NCBI RefSeq assembly: GCF_000495815.1
Contig: NZ_AWGE01000017.1
Coordinates: 1-64,000, forward strand
DNA from: Asticcacaulis sp. AC466
GTDB taxonomy: Bacteria; Pseudomonadota; Alphaproteobacteria; Caulobacterales; Caulobacteraceae
DNA: 64,000 nt
Direction: 5' to 3'
This document shows positions 51,081 to 60,533 of the stretch, piece by piece (the stretch's first letter is position 1; every line of letters begins with the position of its first letter). The position numbers and the translations under genes are program-made. Below the pieces are notes generated by a model. It saw only the letters and a program-made list of their open reading frames with translations, was not told the DNA's origin and ran no database searches.

Positions 51081-52087
51081 AAACCCTGGCCTATGACAGC
51101 CGCTTCAGCCTGGCGCGGGCCGCGATCCTGGTCGATGGCCGTCCGCATTTTTATCTCGAAGGCTATGACAACGATCCCGCGCTGACCTTGCTTGGCGTGC
51201 GCTCGGTTGCGCGTCTGCGCACCAAGGCCGGTGGCATAGCTTTCCTGCGCTTGGCGGATGGCGCAGAGGCCGTCCTCGACGCCCCGCAGGAGGCCGTGGC
51301 CAAGATCGCCGAAGGCGCGGCGCTTGAGGTTGAAATCATAGCTGAGGCGCGGCTTGAGAAACGCACCCGTGCGCGCCTGATCGGGGTGGCGCAGGGTGAG
51401 CCACGCAGAGTGACGGCGGTGCGCGACTTGAAGGCCCGCCTGCTGGCCCGCGTTGATGGGCCGGTTGCGGAGCTAACTGAGCCAGACGCCATAGCCGATG
51501 CCCTGGATGACGCGGAGGAGGGGGCGCTCAATCCGTCCGGTCCGCTGCCGGAAGGCGGTTTTCTCAGCGTCGAACGAACACGCGCCCTGATTGCCTGCGA
51601 TGTTGATTCGGTGGGGGGAAATGGCGTTGAGTCCGGCGTGGCGACGCCACGCGCCTTTGCCAAGGCGTGTAATGAGCGCGCCGCAAACGACATCGGACGG
51701 CGCCTGCGTCTGTCCGGTCTGGCGGGCCTCGTCGTCATGGACCTGATCGGCAAACGGCACGATGCCGACACCTTGCGCGAAAGACTGCTTGCCGGCCTTT
51801 CCGGCGAATCGATCATTGTGGCCCCCATCGGAAAATTCGGCACATTGGAATTTGTACGGCCATGGAGCGCTTGCCCGTTGATCGACGCCGATCCTGCGCT
51901 GCGTATGGCCCACCGGCTGCTGCGCGACGCGGTGAAACGGGCCGCCGACCAGCCGGGGCGACTGATGACCTTGCGCGCACCGCCATCGGTATTAGATATT
52001 GTGCGTCCATTGCTGGCCGCATCCCACGACCCGCTGTCGGCGATCATTCGCCTGGACGCCGCCGCCAAGCCAGAGGTTATCCTATGA
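51077..52087 (+). CDS. Short ribonuclease E/G family protein
   Basis: A 336-residue protein of the RNase E/G family, shorter than RNase G (about 490). The latter part carries GLVVMDLIG and an adjacent acidic/basic segment of the DNase-I-like nuclease region; ALIACDVDSVGG holds one of the magnesium aspartates. The zinc-link CPxCxG motif and small domain are not evident. It starts with GTG overlapping the maf stop. This maf-RNase E/G-yacG order is usual in alphaproteobacteria. Whether it is an active nuclease is uncertain. Confidence 0.85.
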   Translation: MKTLAYDSRFSLARAAILVDGRPHFYLEGYDNDPALTLLGVRSVARLRTKAGGIAFLRLADGAEAVLDAPQEAVAKIAEGAALEVEIIAEARLEKRTRARLIGVAQGEPRRVTAVRDLKARLLARVDGPVAELTEPDAIADALDDAEEGALNPSGPLPEGGFLSVERTRALIACDVDSVGGNGVESGVATPRAFAKACNERAANDIGRRLRLSGLAGLVVMDLIGKRHDADTLRERLLAGLSGESIIVAPIGKFGTLEFVRPWSACPLIDADPALRMAHRLLRDAVKRAADQPGRLMTLRAPPSVLDIVRPLLAASHDPLSAIIRLDAAAKPEVIL

Positions 52088-52323
52088 GTATCCGTTACTG
52101 CACCCGTTGCCGCAAACCCTACGGCGAAGCGATCGAAGGCGTTGTCAACGTCGCGCCAAGCTATGCGCCGTTTTGTTCCAAGCGCTGCGCCGATGTCGAT
52201 CTGGTCCACTGGCTGAAGGGCGATTACGTCATCGATGGCGCCGGCGGTCTGTCGGTCAATGACGAAGATACCGATGGTGACGCCCCAACCGGCCTTCATT
52301 CAAAAGATGATGGGGAAGACTAA
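52084..52323 (+). CDS. yacG: DNA gyrase inhibitor YacG (zinc-binding)
   Basis: A 79-residue zinc-ribbon protein. CTRCRKPY and FCSKRCADVDLVHWL provide the four cysteines of the family. E. coli YacG binds GyrB and inhibits gyrase. The ATG at 52084 overlaps the RNase stop (ATGA). The C-terminus is acidic (DEDTDGDAPTG...), as is common. Confidence 0.93.
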   Translation: MSIRYCTRCRKPYGEAIEGVVNVAPSYAPFCSKRCADVDLVHWLKGDYVIDGAGGLSVNDEDTDGDAPTGLHSKDDGED

Positions 52324-52431
52324 CAAATTTTTCAAAAATACCGTCGCTTATGGCTGGACAAGCCCAATTACCTCGCCTATAGACCTGCCTCCCTCCCGAG
52401 GACGTCCCTTACCGGACACGCTCATGAGAAG

Positions 52432-52507
52432 GCCTGGATAGCTCAGTTGGTAGAGCAGCGGATTGAAAATCCGCGTGTCGCTGGTTCGATTCCGGCTCCA
52501 GGCACCA
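52432..52507 (+). tRNA. tRNA-Phe (GAA)
   Basis: GCCTGGA opens the acceptor stem, TAGCTCAGTTGGTAGAGCA is the D-arm, the anticodon loop TTGAAAA has GAA, the T-arm contains GGTTCGATTCC, and TCCAGGC-A-CCA ends it. All stems pair and CCA is encoded. Confidence 0.98.
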
Positions 52508-52649
52508 CTCCATTTCCCCTAAATATCCTATCATTACCTGTACACTTACAGGTCCCGCCTTCCGCTTGCGCTATTTGCACAAAGGGCTGACGAGGGCATG
52601 ATCCTTATAGCCTTCGCAGAGCGGCCAACACGAGGACTGGTGCGTCTGG

Positions 52650-53438
52650 TTACGCCTCCTTGCCGGCCTCGGGCGGTAGGTCCTCGATGGCATCCATATG
52701 CAGCAGGTCCTTGACGGCCAGCCTGACGAGGTACTGCATGCACCAATGCGCCTCTTCCGGGTCGCGATTCAAGATGGCTTCGTACACGGCCATATGCGCC
52801 GGGACCGGGTCGCGGCCCAGAATGTCGTGGGCAATCTTGTAGCGGTTGGATAAGGCGACAGTGGCGCCGATTGAGGCGTTTAAGGCGCCAAGCTGCTCAT
52901 TCCCGGCTGCGGACATGAGGGCGGCGTGAAAATCGATATCGGCCTGAAGGCCGGTTTCAGTGAGCAGCGTTTCCCGGCCCATTATCGTCAGGGCGTCGGA
53001 CATGGCTTTTAGGTGGGCCTCAGTCCGTCTTTGCGCCGCCAGCCGCGCGGCGGCCGGCTCCAGGATGAGGCGCATCTCAAACAGGTTCTTCACGAGCGTT
53101 TCATCGGGCTTGGACGCAAACATCCAACTCAGGACGTCTGGATCCAGCATGTTCCATTTCGCGCGCTCGGTAACGCAAGTGCCCCGCCTGCGACGCGGCT
53201 CGACCATCCCTTTCGCAGCAAGGGTTCTGATCGCCTCTCTCACGGCCGGCCGCGAAATCGCGTATGTATTGGCCATATCGACTTCGCTGGGTAGAATCTC
53301 GCCCGGCAGCCATTTCCGTCCAAGAATATCTATCCCTAATTTCTGGGCCAACTGCGTATGCAACTCGCCCAGTTTGCCCGACTCCAGCCCGTCGTGTTTG
53401 CTGACGGCTGCCAGCCGCTTGCGGCCTGGCTTATTCAT
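52650..53438 (-). CDS. GntR-family (FadR subfamily) regulator
   Basis: A 262-residue one-component regulator. The winged helix is ILPSEVDMANTYAISRPAVR with EAIRTLAAKGMVEPRRRRGT. The FCD ligand domain follows, with RLILEPAAARLAAQRR, ADIDFHAALMSAAGNEQL and HMAVYEAILNRDPEEAHW, supplying the Asp/His metal site of sugar-acid sensors. It is divergent from the MFS transporter gene. Likely ligands are uronates or aldonates, given the neighbours. The ATG at 53438 has GAGAG upstream; an ATG 18 nt earlier is possible. Confidence 0.92.
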   Translation of the reverse strand: MNKPGRKRLAAVSKHDGLESGKLGELHTQLAQKLGIDILGRKWLPGEILPSEVDMANTYAISRPAVREAIRTLAAKGMVEPRRRRGTCVTERAKWNMLDPDVLSWMFASKPDETLVKNLFEMRLILEPAAARLAAQRRTEAHLKAMSDALTIMGRETLLTETGLQADIDFHAALMSAAGNEQLGALNASIGATVALSNRYKIAHDILGRDPVPAHMAVYEAILNRDPEEAHWCMQYLVRLAVKDLLHMDAIEDLPPEAGKEA

Positions 53439-53910
53439 ATGTGGCTCTCTCTGCATCTCGTTGTCCGCAGGCTATATTTGATTGGCAGATATGGAAAGGC
53501 CGCATGAAGTCCAAAATTTCATTATGTAAGACGAATTGAATGGAGCTTCCCAGCCTGAAAAGGGCAAAATGCGGCATGGATTCAAACTCAATCCTAAGGG
53601 TGACGGCCGTGATTCGTCGCGTAACCGCCGCTTATGACACAGCACAATATTAGCAAAACATTGATAAATATACAGGGATGTCTGAAATGTGCCAAATGCG
53701 CGATACCGGACGCGGAATAAAGGATCGACTGCGCCGGAGTGTGTCGCGCCTTGATAAAGCCAGACATAACGTGGTAGCCATACCAAAAAACAGAGGTAGC
53801 AAAAGGGCGAATGTCCTGGAAAGTCCGCGCCGTGTTTGCCTGGCCTCGCATGTGAGCCAAGCCAAGACCGCCATCTTGCCGGGAGAGTCCTAAGGCTATT
53901 GGAGGGTGGA
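53439..53910. other. Divergent regulatory region, GntR / MFS-GH43
   Basis: This 472-bp gap holds the promoters for the regulator and the transporter operon. TATGTAAGAC, with the core GTAAGAC at 53526-53532, matches the GT-N3-AC core of FadR-type operators; similar cores occur before the TonB receptor gene. An open minus-strand frame runs through into the MFS gene and is considered noncoding. GGAGGGTGGA before 53911 is the transporter's ribosome-binding site. Confidence 0.5.
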
Positions 53911-55176
53911 ATGGCCAAAAACACGGGAATGACCAGGTGGGGCATCATATGCCTGGTCATGCTTGGCACCATAATCAACTACCTCACCCGAAGCGCGCTG
54001 AGCGTCGCCGCGCCGACGATGATGGCTTCGTTGCACATGACCGAGAAAAACTACGGTGTGATTACCAGCATTTTTCAATTTGGCATCATGCTTCAGCCGA
54101 TCGCCGGGTACATCCTGGACCTCGTCAAACTGAAACTTGGTCTCGCCTTGTTTGCTGTGGCCTGGGGGGTGATTACCATGGCGCACGCCCTGGCGGGAAA
54201 CTGGCAAAGCCTTGCCTTCCTGCGTGGTCTGCAAGGCTTTGCCGAAGGAATCGCGCAGCCGGGCGGACTAAAGGTTGTCGCCGAATGGTTTCCGGCTAAG
54301 GAGCGGGGGTTCGCCAGCGGAATCTACAATATCGGCGCCTCGGTTGGCTCGATGCTGGCGCCGCCTTTGGTGGCCTGGGCTATTATTCAATATAATTGGC
54401 AGGCCGCCTTTATCATATCCGGCGGGTTAGCTTTGGTATGGGCCGTGCTGTGGTACGCCTGCTATCAGTCGCCGGCCCGACACAAGGGGTTGTCCCCGGC
54501 GGAACGCGACTACATCAAGGCCGGGCAGGAGAGTCATCTGGAGTCCCGCGCGCCGAAACCATCGCCGCTGCGGATACTGAGCCAGCGCAATTTCTGGGGG
54601 CTGGCGATTGCTCGATTTCTCGCTGATCCGACCTGGGGGACGCTGGTGTTCTGGGTTCCGCTTTATCTGAGTTCGGTGCGCGGCTTCGATCTGAAACACA
54701 TTGCCCTGTTTGCCTGGCTGCCTTTTGCGGCCGCGGATTTGGGCTGCTTGTTCGGCCCGGCTCTGGCCTTATGGATTCAACGGTTAGGCGTCAATCTGAT
54801 CAACGCGCGACGGTGGGCGTTTACGGTCGGCGCATGCATGATGACATGCATTCCCTTTGTCGGCTATGTTTCAAGCCCCTATGTGGCGATCGCCCTTTTA
54901 TGCGTGGGCGGGTTTGCGCACCAGACCCTGTCCGTCAATGTGATTACGATGGCCTCCGATCTGTTTCCGCGCGGAGAAGTCGCCACAGTCGCCGGAATGG
55001 TCGGCGCCGCCGCCAACCTGGGCGCATTATTGATATCCCTGGCCATCGGTCTTTTGGTTGCGAAGATCGGCTACGGCCCCTTTTTCATTCTGATTGGCGG
55101 GCTTGATCTGGTGGGCGCTGCATTGCTCTGGCTGTTGATTAAGCCGAAGGCGGTCGCCGCAGAGGCCGGTTCATGA
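53911..55176 (+). CDS. MFS transporter, hexuronate/aldonate (ExuT/ACS) type
   Basis: A 421-residue inner-membrane proton symporter with 12 predicted helices. GTIINYLTRSALSVAAPTMM and the first-loop ITSIFQFGIMLQPIAGYILD resemble ExuT/GudP-type anion:cation symporters, as do LRGLQGFAEGIAQPGGLKVV and EWFPAKERGFASGIYNIGAS. It probably carries galacturonate, glucuronate or an aldonate. The GH43 gene overlaps its stop (ATGA), so import and glycan cleavage are co-produced. Confidence 0.9.
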   Translation: MAKNTGMTRWGIICLVMLGTIINYLTRSALSVAAPTMMASLHMTEKNYGVITSIFQFGIMLQPIAGYILDLVKLKLGLALFAVAWGVITMAHALAGNWQSLAFLRGLQGFAEGIAQPGGLKVVAEWFPAKERGFASGIYNIGASVGSMLAPPLVAWAIIQYNWQAAFIISGGLALVWAVLWYACYQSPARHKGLSPAERDYIKAGQESHLESRAPKPSPLRILSQRNFWGLAIARFLADPTWGTLVFWVPLYLSSVRGFDLKHIALFAWLPFAAADLGCLFGPALALWIQRLGVNLINARRWAFTVGACMMTCIPFVGYVSSPYVAIALLCVGGFAHQTLSVNVITMASDLFPRGEVATVAGMVGAAANLGALLISLAIGLLVAKIGYGPFFILIGGLDLVGAALLWLLIKPKAVAAEAGS

Positions 55177-56789
55177 TCCGCAATCCGGTTCTCAAGGGCT
55201 TCAATCCTGACCCGTCCATTGTGCGCGTCGAGGAGGACTATTTCATAGCGACCTCCACGTTTGAATGGTTCCCGGGTATTCAAATCCACCATTCGCGCGA
55301 TCTCGTTCACTGGCGCCTGGTCAACCGGCCTTTGCGGCGTGCCTCCCAACTGGATTTAAGGGGCGTCCCGGACGGTTGCGGGGTCTGGGCGCCGTGTCTT
55401 ACGCATAAGGATGGGCTCTTCTATCTGACATATTCCGTCGTGCGCAGATATGGGCGAACCACCGTCAGCGGGGCCAACGGGCTGGCTTTGCGGGATTTCA
55501 GCAATTGTCTTGTGACTTCTGACTCAGTGACAGGGGAGTGGTCCAATCCGGTCCAGCTTAACAGCAGCGGATTTGATCCCTCATTGTTTCATGACGACGA
55601 CGGCAAATCCTATCTGCTCAATATGCTTTGGGATCATCGGCCTCTCAGGCGCCATTTTGGCGGGATTGTGCTCCAGGAGTATGACCGTGCGGGAAAGGGG
55701 CTGATCGGCGAACGTCGGATAATCTATACCGGAACGGAGCTGGGCTTCACCGAGGGACCGCATTTGCTGAAGCGCGACGGCTGGTATTACCTGATCGTTG
55801 CGGAAGGTGGCACGGGTTGGGATCATGCTGTGACAATGGCCAGGTCCCGTCATATCGATGGTCCCTATGAAACCTGTCCTACAGGCCCCATCCTGACCAG
55901 TCGCGGGCGCCCGGAAGGCGCTTTGCAAAGGGCGGGACACGGAGATCTTGTCCAGGCGCGCGATGGCAGCTGGCTAATGGTCTATCTCTGTGGGCGTCCT
56001 TTGCCGGGCCTGCTACGGTGCGTAATGGGTCGTGAGACGGCAATTCAACCCATGCGCTGGCGCGCGGATGGCTGGCTGGAGACACTGGATGGCGAGGGGG
56101 CGCCAGCTATTACTGCTCAAAGCCCGGAACCTGAAGCAGAGGAGGCGGCTCCGGACATCGTCCGCCGGCATTTTGATACCGCAGACCTTCCGGAAGAATT
56201 TCAATGGTTAAGATCGCCTTGCCCTGACCAATTGTTCAGCCTGACGGAGCGGCCGGGTTTCCTTCGGCTTTATGGGCGTGAAAGTTTGGGAAGTCAGTTC
56301 GAGCAGGCGCTTGTCGCTCGGCGTCAGGAGGCGTTTTGCTATTCCGCGACGACACGGCTGGACTATTCGCCCCGTAATTTTCAGCAGTCGGCCGGTCTTG
56401 TCGTCTACTATAATGCCAGCAAGTACCACTATTGCTGTCTCACCTATGATGATGCGGTGGGGCGGCATCTGCGTCTTATGTCCAGCGTGTCGGGTTTGGA
56501 TAAGATTGGCCCGGACTCAAGCATCCATCCCATATCGGATGGCGCCGTCGAAATACGGGCGGAGGTGGACTATGATCGTCTGAGGTTCGCCTTCCGCCAG
56601 GACGCTAGCGATGACTGGATCTGGTTCGGCCTGACGCTGGACATGTCCGAGTTGTCCGATGAGGCGGGGCCGCAGGATTTGCCGAATTTCACGGGCGCCT
56701 TTGTCGGCATGGCTTGCCAGGACATGTCCGGGGGGCGGCTGGCGGCCGATTTCGATGGGTTTGAATATAAAGAAAAGGCGGCGACATAG
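55173..56789 (+). CDS. GH43 family glycosidase (beta-xylosidase/arabinofuranosidase type)
   Basis: A 538-residue enzyme with the five-bladed GH43 propeller first. NPVLKGFNPDPSIVRVEEDY has the catalytic-base aspartate, FDPSLFHDDDGKSYLLNMLW the second acid, and GFTEGPHLLKRDGWYYLIVA the acid glutamate. A C-terminal beta-sandwich (about residues 330-535) resembles the xylosidase C2 domain. No signal peptide is seen, so it acts in the cytoplasm on imported oligosaccharides, releasing xylose or arabinose. It is coupled to the MFS gene. Confidence 0.92.
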   Translation: MIRNPVLKGFNPDPSIVRVEEDYFIATSTFEWFPGIQIHHSRDLVHWRLVNRPLRRASQLDLRGVPDGCGVWAPCLTHKDGLFYLTYSVVRRYGRTTVSGANGLALRDFSNCLVTSDSVTGEWSNPVQLNSSGFDPSLFHDDDGKSYLLNMLWDHRPLRRHFGGIVLQEYDRAGKGLIGERRIIYTGTELGFTEGPHLLKRDGWYYLIVAEGGTGWDHAVTMARSRHIDGPYETCPTGPILTSRGRPEGALQRAGHGDLVQARDGSWLMVYLCGRPLPGLLRCVMGRETAIQPMRWRADGWLETLDGEGAPAITAQSPEPEAEEAAPDIVRRHFDTADLPEEFQWLRSPCPDQLFSLTERPGFLRLYGRESLGSQFEQALVARRQEAFCYSATTRLDYSPRNFQQSAGLVVYYNASKYHYCCLTYDDAVGRHLRLMSSVSGLDKIGPDSSIHPISDGAVEIRAEVDYDRLRFAFRQDASDDWIWFGLTLDMSELSDEAGPQDLPNFTGAFVGMACQDMSGGRLAADFDGFEYKEKAAT

Positions 56790-57225
56790 CTTCGCGCCAT
56801 CCTCGGGCGCGAACGCCGACTAAAATCATTTTTATCGAAATTATGTCTTACCTATAATTCGTCGTTGGGCGGACGAAATAATTTGCGCTGACTGGGCGTG
56901 CGGCGAGGTGCCTTCTGTCTCCTGGCGTTGCAAGTTTCATATAATATACTGAATTGTATTAATTAAAATTCGAAACCTGTCACCTTTTTGCGGTTGCTTG
57001 CCGTGAGCGCCGTGGACGCTCTTCGCCTTGTGATAAATCTACAACGCCAAAATTATTTCGATATGTCTGGCATAACGGTGGTTGCGCTTCAAAAATGCCC
57101 TCGTTATGGTCTGACATAATGCTCGGCAAGCTATCGTTTGACCGGGCGCGACCTGGCCTGCAGAGCCAGTCAACGCCAACGTGCCGTTAATGAATTGCCG
57201 CAAAGGCAAGGGGAAGGAAACCAGG
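56790..57225. other. Promoter region of the TonB-dependent receptor
   Basis: The gap starts with a hairpin (TTCGCGCC 56791-56798 with GGCGCGAA 56806-56813) that may end the GH43 transcript. The AT-rich centre holds candidate FadR-type operators: TATGTCTTACC (core 56845-56851), TATGTCTGGCATA (57062-57074) and TTATGGTCTGACATAA (57104-57119). No gene is seen. Confidence 0.5.
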
Positions 57226-60204
57226 ATGGAAATGAGACATTTAGCCAAGAATCACGTGTGTGACGCACCGGGCGTATCCGGATATTACCTGAAGCGTACG
57301 CTGCAATTTGCTTCGGCGTCTGTACTGGCGTTTGCGCTCGCTACGGGCTGCGCTTACGCTGCGCAGGCCGAGCCTGAGAAGACCGCAACGGACTCGGACA
57401 ATGTCGTGGTTGTCGTGACCGCTTCGCGCATCGTGTCGCGGGGCTTTAAGGCGCTGACACCGACAACCTCGATTAGTGCGACCGACATCGCCAATCAGGC
57501 CCAGCCGAATATTTTCACGACGATCGTGCAGTTGCCGTCCCTTCAGGGGTCAAGTGGCGTGGCGACCAATACGTTTAGTACCTCCAGCGGACAGCAGGGC
57601 CTGAGTTCCTTTGCTCTGCGCGGTCTGGGGGTCAGTCGCACGCTCACCTTGCTGGACGGGCAGCGGGTCGTGCCGGCCAATATTGGTACCGGTGCTCCGG
57701 ACATAAGCCTTTTTCCGCAACTGCTGGTAAAGCGCGTCGATGTGGTTACCGGCGGCGCGTCCGCGTCCTGGGGGTCGGATGCCGTTGGCGGCGTCGTCAA
57801 TTTCATCACCGAAAAGAAATTTGAGGGCTTCAAAGGGAATATCGAAGCCGGCGAAACCACATATGGCGATGACAAGCAGGGTCTTGTCCAGGTCGCTTTT
57901 GGTAGGTCATTCCTGAATAAGCGGCTTCATACGGAGTTCGCGCTGGAATACCATCGCGAAGACGGCGTACCTGCCGGTGATTTCGGTGAGAAGGCGGCCA
58001 ATGGCCGGGACTGGTATCGCACCTCAACCCTGGTCAACACAGGCATTACTAATAATGGCTCCCCGCAGTTTGTGTCGGTGGATCATGCGCAATCCATCAC
58101 ATATTCCAAATACGGATTGATCACCTCCGGTCCGCTTCAGGGCATTGCCTTCGATCAGAATGGCAACCCGTATAACTTCGTGTATGGCTCCAACGGCGTG
58201 CCGCAAAAAAATGCCGCCGGTGGCGTGACGGGATGTTATGTCGGGTTCTGCGTCGGCGGAGACACTTCTGCCAATGTGGGGGTCGGGGCCACGCTTCAAT
58301 CGGGCATCATTCGTACGAACTTCTATAATCGCACGTCCTTTGATCTGGATCCGAACAACGAAATCTATTTTACCATCAACCTGGCCAAGGTTGACACGCA
58401 CAACCAGCCGAACCCAGGCTTCACCGAACCGGGTCTGACGATTCAGTGTTCAAACCCCTATGTGCCGGCCTCCATTTCCGCCCAATGCGCTCCGAACGGC
58501 ATCACCAGCTTCAAGCTGGGGACGGTCACGCCCTTCTTGCCCAGCATCCGCGTCAATACCCAGCGTAAGCAAGAGCGGTTCGTCATCGGCGCGGATGGCA
58601 AGTTTGATGCCTTCGGCACAAGTTGGAACTACGACGCCTATTACACCCATGGTAAGGAAACCTCGGACATCAACGTCCACAATCTCCTCTTGAAAGCGCG
58701 CTTCACGGCGGCGGTAGACGCGACGATGGTGAATGGTGTGATTGTGTGTCGCGATCCGGTGGCGCGCGCCAATGGCTGTCAGCCGATCAATGTCATTGGC
58801 AATCAAACGCCGAGTGCATCGGCGATTGCCTATCTTCAGCCGGCTGCGGGCGCCTTCCAGCACACAATCCAAACTCAGGACGTTGCCGCCGTCAGCGTGT
58901 CGGGCGAGCCCTTCTCTCTGTGGGCCGGTCCTGTCTCGGTAGCATTCGGCGCAGAAGGGCGTCGTGAATGGTACCGGGCGGTCGCCGACCCTTATGGCAA
59001 TGGCACAACCAGTCCTTATAACGCCGATTATCCGGCCGATCCTTTACTGAGCACCAGCGGCGGCAATTTCTACGCCGGGAACTACCGCAACGGTACAGGC
59101 AGTTACAACGTCGTTGAAGCCTTCCTTGAGTTCAACGTGCCTTTGATTGACTCCGAAGCGCTTGGCAAGCTCAACATGAATGCGGCTGGCCGTGCGGAAA
59201 AATATAGCACGGCCGGAAACGCGCAGGCATGGAAGGTCGGGTTTACCTGGGATACGCCACTTAGCGGCCTGAGACTGCGCACCGTCCGGTCGCAGGATGT
59301 CCGGGCGCCGAACCTCAACGATTTGTTTGGCCCGACCACATCGACAAATGTGCCGAACTTCACCAATCCGTTCACCAACTCCACCCTGACCATTTCGCAG
59401 AACGCGGGGTCAAACGCCGCGCTTAAGCCGGAAATCGCCCAGAACTTCAACTTTGGGGTCGTTCTGGCGAACCCGAGCTGGGCGCCACGGTTTAGTGCAT
59501 CGATCGATTATTACGATATCAAGTTGACGGACGCGATCTCGTCCGGGCCGAATGCCACGCAATTGGTGCAATACTGCTTCGATGGCTCCGTGCCCGCGGC
59601 GTGCAGCACCTTCAATCTGACGGGTGCGAACCCTTACGTGAATGTCGGTAGCATCAATGCCGCCTCGATCAAAACCAATGGCGTTGACTATGAAGTCAGC
59701 TATCAGGTGCCTCAACCCTTTGGTCTCCAAGGCAATCTGGTGTTGCGGGCTCTTGCGACGAACGTGCGTGACTTTACCACTGTTCCGGGCTTGCCCGGCA
59801 CGGTTCCCTCGCAGTCTGCCGGACAGAATTCGGGCGCGACGCCGGATTGGAAGGCGCTTTTTGTTCAGAGCTACTCGACGAAGGATTACAGCCTGACGCT
59901 TCAGGAACGGTGGTTCAGCGACGGCGTGGTCGGCACTCAGTACGTGGTCTGCCAAAGCGGTTGCCCGGTCTCCACGTCCAACAACCCGACTCTGGACAAC
60001 AACAGCATGCCGGGAGCGACCTATGTAGATGTCGCTGGATCCTATAATATAGGCAAGGGTGTCGTGGCTTATTTCAAGATTGACAACCTGTTCGATGTGG
60101 CGCCCGTCCCATTGCCTCAGACCAACACCGGTCTTGATATCAATCCGGCGCTCTATGACACGATAGGCCGTTTCTATCATGCCGGCCTGCGGTTTACCTT
60201 CTAA
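57226..60204 (+). CDS. TonB-dependent outer-membrane receptor (glycan type)
   Basis: A 992-residue receptor. After a signal region (LQFASASVLAFALATGCAYA), the TonB box lies near VVVVVTASRIV. The plug domain contains SSFALRGLGVSRTLTLLDGQ, LLVKRVDVVTGGASASWGSD and AVGGVVNFITEKKFEG; a 22-stranded barrel follows and ends YHAGLRFTF. Receptors of this size in Caulobacterales import oligosaccharides too big for porins, powered by ExbBD-TonB. Its neighbours point to pectin- or xylan-derived oligomers. The ATG at 57226 was chosen for the AAGG-type site upstream; an ATG 6 nt on is also possible. Confidence 0.94.
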   Translation: MEMRHLAKNHVCDAPGVSGYYLKRTLQFASASVLAFALATGCAYAAQAEPEKTATDSDNVVVVVTASRIVSRGFKALTPTTSISATDIANQAQPNIFTTIVQLPSLQGSSGVATNTFSTSSGQQGLSSFALRGLGVSRTLTLLDGQRVVPANIGTGAPDISLFPQLLVKRVDVVTGGASASWGSDAVGGVVNFITEKKFEGFKGNIEAGETTYGDDKQGLVQVAFGRSFLNKRLHTEFALEYHREDGVPAGDFGEKAANGRDWYRTSTLVNTGITNNGSPQFVSVDHAQSITYSKYGLITSGPLQGIAFDQNGNPYNFVYGSNGVPQKNAAGGVTGCYVGFCVGGDTSANVGVGATLQSGIIRTNFYNRTSFDLDPNNEIYFTINLAKVDTHNQPNPGFTEPGLTIQCSNPYVPASISAQCAPNGITSFKLGTVTPFLPSIRVNTQRKQERFVIGADGKFDAFGTSWNYDAYYTHGKETSDINVHNLLLKARFTAAVDATMVNGVIVCRDPVARANGCQPINVIGNQTPSASAIAYLQPAAGAFQHTIQTQDVAAVSVSGEPFSLWAGPVSVAFGAEGRREWYRAVADPYGNGTTSPYNADYPADPLLSTSGGNFYAGNYRNGTGSYNVVEAFLEFNVPLIDSEALGKLNMNAAGRAEKYSTAGNAQAWKVGFTWDTPLSGLRLRTVRSQDVRAPNLNDLFGPTTSTNVPNFTNPFTNSTLTISQNAGSNAALKPEIAQNFNFGVVLANPSWAPRFSASIDYYDIKLTDAISSGPNATQLVQYCFDGSVPAACSTFNLTGANPYVNVGSINAASIKTNGVDYEVSYQVPQPFGLQGNLVLRALATNVRDFTTVPGLPGTVPSQSAGQNSGATPDWKALFVQSYSTKDYSLTLQERWFSDGVVGTQYVVCQSGCPVSTSNNPTLDNNSMPGATYVDVAGSYNIGKGVVAYFKIDNLFDVAPVPLPQTNTGLDINPALYDTIGRFYHAGLRFTF

Positions 60205-60211
60205 GACTGGA

Positions 60212-60247
60212 AAGGACGTCCGCTACGTACGCGCAGCGGACGTCCTT
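60212..60247 (+). terminator. Terminator after the TonB receptor gene
   Basis: AAGGACGTCCGCT (60212-60224) and AGCGGACGTCCTT (60235-60247) pair perfectly around a 10-nt loop, followed by GCTTTGATTTT. It starts 7 bp after the receptor stop. Confidence 0.85.
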
Positions 60248-60356
60248 GCTTTGATTTTCACGACGGGATCGCGGCATCTGTTGCCATTTTCCAACGGATC
60301 GTCATTGAAATCCTGACTGAAGGAGTGGATAGTTTCCTCCCTTTCTATCCGCACCT

Positions 60357-60398
60357 ATCTGGCGCTCCCAGACTTCAGGCCTAGAGCGCCAGATTTTT
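60357..60398 (+). terminator. Second terminator-like hairpin before gntP
   Basis: ATCTGGCGCTC (60357-60367) pairs perfectly with GAGCGCCAGAT (60384-60394) around a 16-nt loop, and the last T begins a run of five. It is a textbook intrinsic terminator but lies 109 bp beyond the first one and 136 bp before gntP, with no gene between. It could be an attenuator in the gntP leader or the end of a small RNA. The rest of the 60205-60533 gap shows nothing else I can name. Confidence 0.7.
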
Positions 60399-60533
60399 AC
60401 TTGGAGTGGCGTATCGGCCAGATGTCGGACGCTCTGTCGGCGGGTAGGTTGTCGATTAAGTGACGCTTAGAACGCCAGCCGAACGACAGAAAATGCCGGT
60501 CGCCACTCTACATTCTTACTCGCGAGCCCCAGA

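Noticed and set aside
52508-52649. Attachment site or mobile element downstream of tRNA-Phe
   Set aside because: The tRNA is intact, but no second copy of its 3' end and no integrase is seen up to 64000. The adjacent sugar locus has ordinary composition.
53472-53978. A 168-codon minus-strand frame across the GntR/MFS divergent region
   Set aside because: It overlaps the MFS start in antisense, its translation looks random, and the region is better explained as promoters.
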